From contig CAVOLM010000014.1 of assembly GCA_963696675.1 (NCBI GenBank), forward strand, positions 1 through 64,000: 64,000 nt of DNA, written 5' to 3'. Of the stretch, positions 48,259 through 57,380 are shown one piece after another. The notes under the pieces were generated by a model, which saw only the letters and a list, made by a program, of their open reading frames with translations, had not been told where the DNA came from and did not search any database. Within the stretch, counting starts at the first letter, position 1, and every line of letters starts with the position of its first letter. The translations under genes and the position numbers were made by a program. Source of the DNA: DATBVX01 sp963696675. GTDB lineage: Bacteria; Pseudomonadota; Gammaproteobacteria; Steroidobacterales; Steroidobacteraceae.

Positions 48259-48274
48259 TGCTGAGCGCGCCCTC
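48245..48274. terminator. Strong hairpin after the TonB receptor gene
   Basis: GAGGGCGCGCTCA and TGAGCGCGCCCTC form a perfect 13-bp stem with loop TTGC, about 20 bases after the receptor stop codon. There is no U-run on the minus-strand side, so it may be a rho-independent-like terminator, an RNA stabiliser or a block to translation of the small ORF whose ATG it contains. Confidence 0.55.
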
Positions 48275-48292
48275 AGGTCGAAAGAATCGAAG

Positions 48293-50861
48293 TTACTTGA
48301 ACTGCTTTTCAATAGTGACAAACCACTCCTTGGGGGGGGCTGGCTGCTTCTCGGCAGTTGGTTGGCCGAACGGCGTCAGCGGGAAGGAGTTGTAGTTGTA
48401 ATCCTCGTCGGTGGCATTGGTGACGCCTAACGTCGCGCTCCAACCGGTATCCGCACTGGCCCAGACCAGGGACGCATTCACCAGCTGGTCGGCCCGTCAG
48501 TCGCAAAGCTGCGACCTGATGTCGGTGGCGACTGTCGAGGTGGGACCGAAGGACCGAAGCAGATCTCGGTCTCGCCGTACACGTCGACCCTGGGCGTCAG
48601 CCCCACTTCACCCAGGGCAAACCCCATAGGACGGGCCGACAGAGCCGGTTCATGTCCGGGACCTGCGGGGGCAGTCGTTGATGCAGGTGGTGCCCGGGTC
48701 CGGAACGCCGTCGAAATTGAAGTCGCAGTTGTCGATGTCGTCCGACTCCCAGTAGAGCTTGCCGATCTGGCCGGTGATGTTCAGCGCATCGAGCGGGCGC
48801 CAGGCCATTTCCAGCTCGACGCCCTTAATCTTGGCCGGGCCATTCGCGTAAAAGGTCCGCGACACCTGCGCCACGGTCAGGCAGTTGTTGCCCAGGCTGT
48901 CAAGCGATGTACCAGGTCCCGGAGGGCTGCTCAGGTAGATCGGCGGTCCTGGCGGATCGTTGAGCACCGGGCACTCTGTGCCGCCGACGGGGAGAATCCG
49001 GTGCGCGTAGTCGATATAGAAGCCAGCGAGGTTGAGACGCAAAGTCCGATCGAACAGGTCCATCTTCAGGCCGAGCTCGTAGGAGTCGGCATCCTCCTGG
49101 CCCACGGCGACCACCTGCGTCCACTGGAACGGACGCGAGTTGTAAGCGCTGGGTCGGTAGCCGGTGGCGACCGTTCCATACGCCATCGTGGTATCCGTCG
49201 CCTTCCAGTTCACACCCACCATCCAGTCGGTGTGAGTGGCCGCCACGCTGAGGTTCGGATTCTGAACCCGCGTATTGTCGAAATCGACATCCTTGCTGTC
49301 GTCCGAGTAGCGCACGCCCGCGTTGAACGACCATTGATCCGTCAGATCGAAGACCACGTGGCCGAAACCCGCCCAGCTGGTGATGTCGTGAATATTGTGG
49401 GCGTTGACGAACGTGTAGGTTGCCGGGTCTGAATCGAGCAGCGCGGCAGCCTGCGGCATGGTCAGGGTGCCGCACACGACGCAGGGGCCGATCTTGTTCG
49501 GCAGGAACTGGTCCAACAGCATCGTCAGCCAGGGAATACTGACGGTCTGATCGTTTATTGCGTGACCGTCGTAGTAGAAACCTCCCAAGGTCCAGTTGAG
49601 CCGATCGGCGATGCGGCCTTCGAGGCGCAGCTCCCCGGTCGCGACTCTGATCTGTTGCCTGCCGTTCACGGTCTGCAGATTCAACGGCGAGCCGTCGGCA
49701 TCGGTGGCGAAATGACTATCCAGCTCGCTGTAGGACCCGATCGCGGTGATGTTGAACGCCTCGGAGACCCGCACGTCCACTCTTTCGGAAGCGGACCACT
49801 TTTCAAACGCCGTTTGCGGCTTGAATGAGAGCCCGCTGCGCGGATCATCGTAGGTCGCGTAAGTGTTGTGGTTAGGGCTGATGAAACGCTGGTCGTAGGC
49901 GATGTTCAGGACCGGCGTCAGGTAATTGGGCTGATAACCGAAGGCAGGGTTGCTGAGAGGCGCAGGATTGATCGCGCTCATGTAGTCGGCACGTGCTTCC
50001 GAGGTATCGTCCATGTACTCGAGCGTCGTGTTCAACTCAATGGCCTCGCTTGGGACCCAGCGCAGGATGCCCCGCCCGCCGACGACGTCCTGCCCGCCCT
50101 GAGTGCCGAGATCGCAATCAGTTCCCCGATTGATACTCCGTGGATTCAGGTTTCCGGAGTCCGATGGATACAAGCAGGCGAAGTCGAAAACCTTTTGATA
50201 ACCGTCGCGATGCTTGGAGACCCCGGTGACGCGGGCCATCAGCGTGTTGTCGATGATCGAAAAGTCGTAGCCCGCGCGAACGTCGAGGCGATTGAATTGT
50301 CCGTACGTCACGTCGATGAAGCCGGTGTTGTCGCCGACCGGTTTCTTGCTCACGTAACGGATGACGCCGCCGATGGCGCCGCGTCCGAACAGCGTACCCT
50401 GGGGGCCGCGCAGCACTTCCACACGGTCGAGATCGAGCAGGTCGATCTCTGAGCCCAGAGTGAAGGGATGGTAAACATCGTCGACGTAGATGCCGACGCC
50501 GGGCTCGAACGCAAAGTCGAAGTCGTACTGTCCGATGCCGCGAATGTAGGCGGTCATCGTATTGCCGAAGGCCGCCTGGGCTGGCCTCAACACCGCATTC
50601 GGCACCGTGTAACCCAGTTCATACGACTGGGTGAAACCTCGCGCAGCGAGATCCGCACCCTCGATCGCCGTGATCGCGATCGGCGTCTGCTGCAGGAGCT
50701 CTTCGCGGTATCGCGCGGTGACGATGACCTCTTCCAGGGCGCCCGAAGCCGTCCCGGTCACCTGGGCCTGTGTCTGCTGTGCAGAGTGCGGTGGTCGCGC
50801 CGAGCAGCAGCAGCGGACTCGCTAGTGTCAGGATCGTCGATGAGAGAAAGAGTTTTTTCAT
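48293..50861 (-). pseudogene. TonB-dependent outer-membrane receptor, several frameshifts
   Basis: ATG 50861 opens a signal peptide (MKKLFLSSTILTLASPLLLL). The frame shifts near 50765 to VTGTASGALEEVIVTARYRE (TonB box), then the plug (VEVLRGPQGTLFGRGAIGG) and a long beta-barrel intact to about 48660. Further shifts precede the C-terminal strand, which ends FVTIEKQFK at 48293. About 800 residues when joined. It imports a scarce substrate across the outer membrane and is the likely entry point for the downstream pathway. Confidence 0.8.
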
Positions 50862-51132
50862 GGTCGATCGCCCTCGCAGACGGGTGCCCCCCAGATCGTT
50901 GTGGTCTAAATGGTACGGATGATCGCTCGCGTATCCAGAAGCAGACTCAGTAGATCAAACCCCATGCGTTCGTCCCGATTACAGCGCGACTTCAAGCACA
51001 AAAGTCGATCTACAGCGAACGGCGAGTCAACCGACAGCGCACGATGCGCACCTCATTTCAAACCCATGTCGTGTTTGAGCCACGTCGATGAACGAAACAT
51101 GAGGAATGATCCAATGCGCGCAGTCTGCGCCT

Positions 51133-52029
51133 TCAGCCCAGCCCTAGGAGTGCCAGTGGTATGTAAAGCAGGCCCAGGAGGACGGACAGCGATGTCGCGC
51201 TTGCAGCCAGCTCGGCATCGAGCGACTCACGCTGAGTGAGAACGACGGCGGTGAAGCCGATGGGCGCGGCGGAGCCGACGAGTACCACGGCGCGCGTCAG
51301 TCCCTGCAGATCGAGCAGCGTCACGAAGACGATCCCCATCGCCAGCCCGACACCGACCCGTATTCCCACTGCGGCGAGCGACGGCTTGGAGAGCGCGCGG
51401 CGACCGTCGAACAGAATGCCGAGCGCGAGCGGCACCAACAGCACCACCCAGCCGCCGATCGTCTGCAGCGTATCGAGCGCCACCGTCGAGACCGGCAATC
51501 CGAAGATATTGATGATCAGCGCCAGCAGCAGCGCCCAGAGTGGCGGAAAGGAGCCCAGGCGTTGCAGCGCCTGCCACCAGGTACCGGCCCGACGACCGAG
51601 CTTCGCCGCCAGCAGGTAACCGAACGTACAGAGCATCAGCGCATTCCCCAGGTCAAAGAGCGCGAGCTCCGCAAAGCCATTCGCTCCCTTGACGGCGAGC
51701 ATGAAGGGATATTCGAGGCTGATATTGAGCGCCGTTGAACAGGTCACGAAAGCCCCGAAGCTCCTTGGCTCGAGCTCCAGTCTTCGTCCCACGAACGCGG
51801 ATGCTGCGCAGCCGACGAGGATCGTCGTCATCGCCGCTGCCGGCAACCACAAGAGCTGCGCATGCAGCGGCAGGCGACTGACACCGGCCAGAATCAGCGT
51901 GGGCAAGCCGATCCACACGACGATCGCCAACAACCGCCCACCATGCGCGACGTCGAGAACTCGCTGATGCCGCAGCAGCAAGCCGACGAAGAAGAGAACG
52001 ACGATCGCAACCAGGCGCAGCGTCTGCAC
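51133..52029 (-). CDS. AEC-family transporter
   Basis: Intact, 298 residues from GTG 52029, with about ten membrane segments (for example LVAIVVLFFVGLLLR and LLAIVVWIGLPTLILAG). It matches the auxin-efflux-carrier family, whose bacterial members move malonate, malate or other organic acids. It lies between the amidohydrolase 2 and TonB receptor genes. The 271 bases between its stop side and the receptor start show nothing I can name. Confidence 0.8.
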   Translation of the reverse strand: MQTLRLVAIVVLFFVGLLLRHQRVLDVAHGGRLLAIVVWIGLPTLILAGVSRLPLHAQLLWLPAAAMTTILVGCAASAFVGRRLELEPRSFGAFVTCSTALNISLEYPFMLAVKGANGFAELALFDLGNALMLCTFGYLLAAKLGRRAGTWWQALQRLGSFPPLWALLLALIINIFGLPVSTVALDTLQTIGGWVVLLVPLALGILFDGRRALSKPSLAAVGIRVGVGLAMGIVFVTLLDLQGLTRAVVLVGSAAPIGFTAVVLTQRESLDAELAASATSLSVLLGLLYIPLALLGLG

Positions 52030-52052
52030 GGGCGATCCTTACACAGGCTCCT

Positions 52053-52211
52053 GATCTGCGTCTGCCTGGGCCTTCATCCTCCCTGAGCCCGTTTGGATTT
52101 GATTACGCGGACATCACGTTGCCGCACAGCGCGAACGGCGAGGCATGTGATCCTGTGGCGTATCGTTCGTGTCGGGCTCAGGGAGGATGAAGGCCCAGGC
52201 AGACGCAGATC
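52053..52211. repeat. 39-bp perfect inverted repeat with 81-bp spacer
   Basis: Bases 52053-52091 are exactly the reverse complement of 52173-52211. The right arm ends on the stop codon of amidohydrolase 2, and the left arm is 23 bases before the AEC start. The spacer (52092-52172) has no ORF. It could be a small mobile element (MITE-like) or a large hairpin controlling read-through between the two genes. Confidence 0.9.
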
Positions 52212-53223
52212 TACCGGGCAGGAGAGATGCGGAACACCCGCTCGGCATTGCGATGGAAGATCTTCTTCTTGTCGTACGTCCGAGATCGGCGCATCGTTCA
52301 TGAAGCGCACCGCTTCGTGCGTTTCCTGGTACGGATAGTCGACCGCCCACATGATGTTGTCAGCGCTCAGCACTTCGATGCAGAACCTGAGCGCGGGGTG
52401 CCAGTTCACACCGCTGGTGGTGATCATGAAATTGCGCCGGAAATACTCGCTCGGGGTGAGGGCGAGTTTCGGCCGGTCCATCGCCACCGCCGCGCGCGCA
52501 TGCATCCAGTCCATCCGGTAGAGCGCGTACGGGATGTTCTCGCCCATGTGCCCGATCACGATCTTGAGCGTCGGGTACTTGTCGAACACGCCGCTCATGA
52601 TGAGACGCACCGCGTGCAGGCCCGTCTCGACGGCATAGCCCCAGATGGCGTGTTCGAGGTGATACTTGCGATACGGCTGCGCCATCGCGGGCGACGGCGA
52701 GCGTGGATGGATGTAGATCGGCACGCCGAGCCCCGCCGCGGCCTCGAGGATCGGCCAGTATTTCAGCTCATCGAGATATTCGCCGTTGGTGTGCGAGTTG
52801 ATCATGACGCCGCTGAGCTTCAGCGTCCTGATCGCGCGCTCCATTTCCTTCACGGCGCGCCTGCGGATCCTGCGGTGCAATCGTCGCGAGACCCGCGTAG
52901 CGGGTCGGGTGTCGCGCGATCGCTGCTGCAAGACGATCGTTGCCGAGCGCCGCGATCGATACGGCGAGTTCCGTCTCGAGCGCCTGCACGCCAGTGGAAG
53001 TCAGCGCAAGCAGATGCACATCGACACCCGCCTCGTCCATGATGCGCAGCCGCTCCTCGTCGACGTCGAGCAAGCGCCGCGAGAGCGGCCCGCCGTCCGT
53101 CTGTGCGCGCGCGAGGAACAGGTCCGGGTCGTAAACGGTGCTCTTCTTCAGCAGTTCGCGCCACGCGTCGAACTGCTCTGGAATCGCCCAGGCCTCTTCG
53201 GTGGCTATACGTCGGTACTGCAT
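52211..53223 (-). pseudogene. Amidohydrolase 2 (paralogue of 33856), two frameshifts
   Basis: ATG 53223 (MQYRRIATEEAWAIPEQFD). The frame shifts near 52865 to VKEMERAIRTLKLSGVMINS, then HTNGEYLDELKYWP, VPIYIHPRSPS, KIVIGHMGENIPYALYR and VDYPYQ. It shifts again near 52280 to KKKIFHRNAERVF, stopping at 52211. It shares the EEA(W/F) N-terminus and the whole barrel with amidohydrolase 1, so both belong to one subfamily of the metal-dependent amidohydrolase/decarboxylase group. It precedes the AEC gene on the same strand. Confidence 0.75.
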
Positions 53224-53233
53224 CGACCCTCCT

Positions 53234-54016
53234 TCAGCCCCAGCGCGAGGCCTCGCTGCCCGGCACGAAGGCCTGCCGCGGCTTGCCGGTCCTGCTCATC
53301 GCGAGCGCGTCGCGTACGGCCGGGCGGTGACGCATGCGATTGATGAAATCGATTACGCGCGGTGTCGCCTGTTCGCTGACGAGATCCGGAGCGAGTTCGG
53401 GCAACGGATTCAGCATGGCGAAGGCCTCGATGTCCGCGACCGAGTAGGCCGGCCCGGCGAGCCAGGGCTCTTTGCCTAGGGTGGTCTCGAGCCGCTTGAG
53501 CGGGAACTCCAGCTTGTGCTTCACCGACGTCAGCATCTCGTCCGAATAGCCCTCCGCGACGGCGCCCCATGCGAGACGCCGCTCCAGCGGCTCGATGGCG
53601 GCGATCTGTGCGGTGAGCTGAGCCGGGTCACGCTGCTTGAGTGCGGGCGCGAGATACCTCGCGCAGCCGAGCGCACAGACTGCGGGGCCGAGAGCGAGCG
53701 TGAGGAATTGTCCCCAGGCCCGCGCGCGATAGTGGTGGTACGCGTTGCCGGGATAGAGGTCGGTGCCGGGCAGCGCGTCCGCGATGTACTCCAGCATGAA
53801 GAACGAGCTGCTGATGATCGTGCCGTCATGGACCAGCACCGGGCCTTCGCGCTCCAGGTGCAGACTCGACTCGGTGTTGCGCGGAAATGCCGCGCCGAAT
53901 TGCTCGAAGCGCGTCGGGTCGAAGTAACGGCTGGTGAATGCGGCCTGCTTTTCCTTGAGCGCGATCAGCGGCTTGAGGAAGAACGTGTTCGGTTCCCAGT
54001 GATAGAGCTCAAGCAT
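53234..54016 (-). CDS. Glutathione S-transferase-like protein 1
   Basis: Intact, 260 residues: thioredoxin-fold N-terminus (MLELYHWEPNTFFLKPLIAL, then ISSSFFMLEYIADALPG) and all-helical C-terminal domain. Bacterial GSTs in catabolic loci cleave ether or halide bonds or isomerise ring-cleavage products. Its start overlaps the stop of GST 2 by eight bases, so the two are coupled. Confidence 0.8.
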   Translation of the reverse strand: MLELYHWEPNTFFLKPLIALKEKQAAFTSRYFDPTRFEQFGAAFPRNTESSLHLEREGPVLVHDGTIISSSFFMLEYIADALPGTDLYPGNAYHHYRARAWGQFLTLALGPAVCALGCARYLAPALKQRDPAQLTAQIAAIEPLERRLAWGAVAEGYSDEMLTSVKHKLEFPLKRLETTLGKEPWLAGPAYSVADIEAFAMLNPLPELAPDLVSEQATPRVIDFINRMRHRPAVRDALAMSRTGKPRQAFVPGSEASRWG

Positions 54017-54773
54017 TGGGGGTGCGCTCCAGGAACTTCACGCGCGAGGCCATCTCCGTGCGTCCTTTGGCCCAGGTCGCCTTGGTGGCGGGGCGTTCGT
54101 AGATCTTGCGCAGCCATTCCATGATGTGCGGTGTCTTCTGGTCGTTGCAGTGGTCGGGCTGCGAGAGCGGCAGCGCGTAGCCGAGGTTGAAGCAGTTCGC
54201 GTCGCCGAGGGAATAGCTCTCGCCGGCGATATACGGCTGGCGGCCGAGATGCTGCTCGAGCACGCCGATGCAGAACAGCACCCGGCGCTTCGACTCGGCG
54301 AGCTCCGCTTCGCTGAACTCGTTGAACATCGCCTTGCGCCACGCGACGCGGCGCGCTTCGAGCGGAATGCGCGCGATGGCCGCCTCCAGCTCCTTCGGGT
54401 CACGCTTGCGCACCGCGGGGCCGACGAACACGCTCCAGCCGATCATGCTGAGCGAGGGCGCGAAGTAGGAGTCGAAAAAACGCATCCACCAGCGCATGCG
54501 CCAGCGCTCCTTCGGATCCGTGGGGCGCAGCTGCGGGCCGGGGAACGCCTCGTCCACGTATTCCATCATCGGAGTCGATTCGGTGAGCACCAGGTCGCCG
54601 TGCACCATGGCCGGGATCGTGCCGTCCGGATTGATCTTCAGGTACTCGGGCTGATGCTGGTCGAACTTGAGGAGGTCGAGGTAGTGGCTTTCGTATTCGA
54701 CGCCCTTCTCCGCGAGCGCGAGCATCGGCTTGCCGGAATTGGCGTTCGGTTCCCAGTGATAGAGCTTGAGCAT
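54009..54773 (-). CDS. Glutathione S-transferase-like protein 2
   Basis: Intact, 254 residues from MLKLYHWEPNANSGKPMLAL. It has the N-terminal GST pattern NPDGTIPAMVHGDLVLTEST (the cis-proline and glutathione gamma-Glu binding segment). It is clearly a paralogue of GST 1 (shared LYHWEPN start). Such LYHWEPN proteins resemble LigE/LigF-type beta-etherases in layout (inference). Confidence 0.82.
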   Translation of the reverse strand: MLKLYHWEPNANSGKPMLALAEKGVEYESHYLDLLKFDQHQPEYLKINPDGTIPAMVHGDLVLTESTPMMEYVDEAFPGPQLRPTDPKERWRMRWWMRFFDSYFAPSLSMIGWSVFVGPAVRKRDPKELEAAIARIPLEARRVAWRKAMFNEFSEAELAESKRRVLFCIGVLEQHLGRQPYIAGESYSLGDANCFNLGYALPLSQPDHCNDQKTPHIMEWLRKIYERPATKATWAKGRTEMASRVKFLERTPNA

Positions 54774-54783
54774 GCTGCGAATC

Positions 54784-55355
54784 CTAAACGAGGAAATTGC
54801 GGGCGGCTTCCACGGTCTGCTGTGTGCGGTCGCCGAGATCGTCCACGGGCGGAATCGCCTTGCCGCGCTGCACGGCCGGGCGCGCGGCAATCAATGCCAG
54901 CCAGCGCTTGAGGTGATCGAGACCTTCGATGCTGATGCCGCCCCACTCGTGGCCTCGCGCCCATGCCCAGGTCGCGATATCCGCGATGGAATAAGCGCCC
55001 GCCAGATATTCGTGATCGCTGAGCCGTGTGTCGAGTACCTCGAGCAGGCGCCGTGATTCACGCTGGTACCGGTCGATCGCGTACGGGAATCTTTTCCGGT
55101 GCATAGCGGTAGAAGACATTCGCCTGGCCCATCATCGGGTCCGATGCCCGCCATCTGGAACATCAGCCACTGGATGACGAGCGAGCGGCCTTTCACGTCC
55201 TTCGGCATTAGGAGGCCCGTCTTCTCGGCGAGATAGATCAGGATCGCGCCGGACTCGAACACCACGAAATCATCGTTGTCGTGATCGATGATGGTCGGAA
55301 TGCGGCCGTTGGGATTGAGCTTGAGGTACCACGGCTCTTTCTGCTCGCGCTTCAT
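54784..55355 (-). pseudogene. Glutathione S-transferase-like protein 3, truncated at junction and frameshifted
   Basis: The visible part starts at KREQKEPWYLKLNPNGRIPT, so the first 45 or so residues (the opening beta-alpha-beta of the fold) are missing. A stop lies just upstream in frame, and the sequence beyond about 55360 is unrelated. Two shifts near 55130 and 55100 separate the N-terminal half from YAIDRYQRESRRLLEVLDTR and ARPAVQRGKAIPP. It is the third GST of the tandem group. The cut marks the second junction of the window. Confidence 0.7.
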
Positions 55356-55400
55356 CGTGGCCCCGCCTCAGAACATCACGCTTCCCCCCACCAACAAGGA

Positions 55401-56073
55401 CTGGCCTCCGGCCAGGCAGAGTCATCAGGCTCCCGGCGCAAGAATTCCCGGACTTGTCGTCCGGGAGATTCCCGCTTGGTCCGCCTTATCCCCGCCGCCA
55501 CAAGCCGCCACACCCGCCTCCAAAAACCCCAGCCCCGCAAGCTTCGCTTGCCGCGGTTTGAAAGCGCTTCCCCCTGCGGGGGAGCCGTGTCTTCTGGGTC
55601 GGTCGTTCGGTCATTCCCGTACTCCGGGAAATTCCCTCCCTTCCTCCCAGCTCTGCGGGAAATTCCCCAGGGCTCTCGCCCTTGGGAGATTCCCCTCCGA
55701 GCCCGCCCCCCTCGGGCAGGCTGATTCCGCTTCGCGGAATTTGGCCCGCCCTCCCACTTGTGGAGGGCTTGCGGTGTGAGCCACGGGTCGCCTGATGCTT
55801 TCGCCTCAGCCGCCCCTCGCCGGGCTCCCCCCGAAGCCCGCCTCTTTTTGGTCTCCAGGCCGCTGAACGCGGCCCTTCGCCCTTTATGGGCGTCCTGAAC
55901 GGACGCCTGACCCTGAACGGGTCCGTGCGCCTGTTTTGCCTGGGGGCAAAAGCAGGCTGCGAGGCTGAACGCCTCGCTTTGGGGCTCCGCTGGACGCTCC
56001 GCCCCCCAGAGTCTGCTGGAGCAGCCTCCGGGGCCCCCCGGGCGGGCCGCTTCGCGGCCCAGATTCTGGGGGA
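55401..56073. repeat. Dense array of small hairpins and iteron-like palindromes
   Basis: At least 15 short perfect hairpins occur in 670 bases. Four share the loop TGAAC but have different stems (55858-55874, 55889-55907, 55909-55923 and 55959-55977). Three share the loop TTC (55537-55551, 55724-55740 and 56044-56060). Others are at 55401-55415, 55447-55465, 55569-55583 and 55929-55957. Four copies of the palindrome GGGARATTCCC lie at 55463, 55626, 55657 and 55684. Same loops on different stems imply conserved structure, not simple repetition. Long open frames across it are GC artefacts. It may be a replication or transfer origin. Confidence 0.8.
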
Positions 56074-56173
56074 ACAAAGGCCCACCCCCGTTTGTGCCAT
56101 GGCTCGATGAGCCGCAGGGGGCGGAGCTGACGCGGGGGCAACGACTTACGGCGAGAGGGCCGGGACACCCACT

Positions 56174-56182
56174 TACCCACAG
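56174..56182 (+). promoter_or_regulatory. DnaA-box-like site
   Basis: TTACCCACA differs from the consensus TTATCCACA at one position. It lies about 100 bases after the hairpin array and 150 bases before the first gene of the element, a usual place for a replication origin. A single site, so suggestive only. Confidence 0.4.
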
Positions 56183-56331
56183 TGAAATACACACGGCGCG
56201 ACAGTCCGAGACTCCAAAAAAAATAAACCCTCTGGAGAGTGCCTGGTTTTTGTGATCTGATGGAATATCAGCTACGACACAAATCTGCCTGCCTGCCTTG
56301 TTACACCCCGGCTTATGAGAAGAGGAACCCC

Positions 56332-56730
56332 ATGCCTCCGTTTGAGTCCATCTGGAACTACTTCAGACAACGCACAAAAAATGCCGTCCTTGCCGGGTTC
56401 CACGACGCCCTGGACATCGTTGACCAAGGAGACGGCGGCGAAGCCCAGCATCAAGCAGCCGCCATGCTCCGTGCTCGCGTCGAGGCAACCGTCTGGCCCC
56501 AGCTCGAACATTCCGTGCGAACCGCCGAGCCGCAACCGGAACAGGGAGAATCACCGCAGGTCCAACCGGCAAGTAACGTGGTGGACGAGGCGATTGATGC
56601 AAGGCTCGACGCCAAGTCTTCGCCTCAGCCCACGACGCAGCCCACACCGACGCATCAGGCAAGGCCAGGTGGGGACCCTCCTCCATTTACTCGTAAACGA
56701 GGGAGGCCTCGGAAGGACCAGGCAAAATGA
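56332..56730 (+). CDS. Small AT-hook protein of mobile element
   Basis: 132 residues from the ATG at 56332 (MPPFESIWNYFRQRTKN), five bases after AGAGGAA; the frame is open to 56239. A helical N-terminus (1-65) and a proline/glutamine-rich linker lead to a C-terminal AT-hook (TRKRGRPRKDQ). It likely binds AT-rich DNA of the element. Its TGA overlaps the next ATG. Family not recognised. Confidence 0.6.
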   Translation: MPPFESIWNYFRQRTKNAVLAGFHDALDIVDQGDGGEAQHQAAAMLRARVEATVWPQLEHSVRTAEPQPEQGESPQVQPASNVVDEAIDARLDAKSSPQPTTQPTPTHQARPGGDPPPFTRKRGRPRKDQAK

Positions 56731-57377
56731 CGCTAACCGAGCGAGACGATGCCCTGATCAGGGCCCTGCTTGGGAAAATCCGAGTCGTCTCCTTCGACCA
56801 AGTTGCTCGTGCCTGGTGGCCAGAGTCTGAATCGGGCAGGACAAACGCGAAGCGGCGCCTGCACGAGCTAATCGAGGAGAAGCTCCTCGTTCGCGAGCGG
56901 GCCTTTGCCCGGCCCATGCTCACACTGAGTGAGCCGATTTTTCTCTGGAAGCCCGGGAAGACGGGGCCGGACTACGAAAAACTCTCCTACCAGCTCCAGA
57001 GCCGCTGGACGTCGCAGTCCGGATCCACAGAGCCCAGGGCGGTGACCGTCTATTTTGCCTCCCACCGGGCCGCACACGTTTTGGGCGGCCACGCCGTGGG
57101 ACGAATCAAGAACCCGAGTCAGGTCACCCACGACCTGCATCTGTCCGAGCTTTACCTGAAAATCCTTCGCGAGGCCCCAAATCTTGCCAAGGCCTGGGCA
57201 GGCGAGGAGGTGATTGCTCCTACTCGCGTGCACCAAAAACTTCCCGATGCCATCTTGCTCGATTCAAAAGGCTTACCCCGGCTCGTCATGGAATTTGGAG
57301 GAGCCTACCCGCCAGACCGCGTGAAGGCATTTCACGAGGACTGTGAGGTGCGTGGTCTGCCATACGAAATGTGGTAA
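56727..57377 (+). CDS. Replication-relaxation-like protein (wHTH plus nuclease-like domain)
   Basis: 216 residues. The N-terminus (1-60) is a winged helix (ERDDALIRALLGKIRVVSFDQV, then RRLHELIEEKLLVRE). The C-terminus has QKLPDAILLDSKG followed by LVMEFGG, a pattern like the PD...ExG core of plasmid replication-relaxation proteins, which have a restriction-endonuclease-like fold (family knowledge; assignment inferred). It is coupled to the AT-hook gene and lies three bases before a second winged-helix gene. Likely role: copy control or initiation at the adjacent array. Confidence 0.55.
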   Translation: MTLTERDDALIRALLGKIRVVSFDQVARAWWPESESGRTNAKRRLHELIEEKLLVRERAFARPMLTLSEPIFLWKPGKTGPDYEKLSYQLQSRWTSQSGSTEPRAVTVYFASHRAAHVLGGHAVGRIKNPSQVTHDLHLSELYLKILREAPNLAKAWAGEEVIAPTRVHQKLPDAILLDSKGLPRLVMEFGGAYPPDRVKAFHEDCEVRGLPYEMW

Positions 57378-57380
57378 CTG

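Noticed and set aside
55401..56073. Hairpin array considered as CRISPR or as an integron attC array
   Set aside because: There is no repeat/spacer regularity, no integron integrase, and no attC core sites that I can identify.
55376..56194. 272-residue minus-strand open frame (and a 204-residue one inside it) across the hairpin array
   Set aside because: The sequence is GC-rich and stop-poor in several frames, the translations are low-complexity and family-free, and the dense hairpins explain the region better as non-coding.
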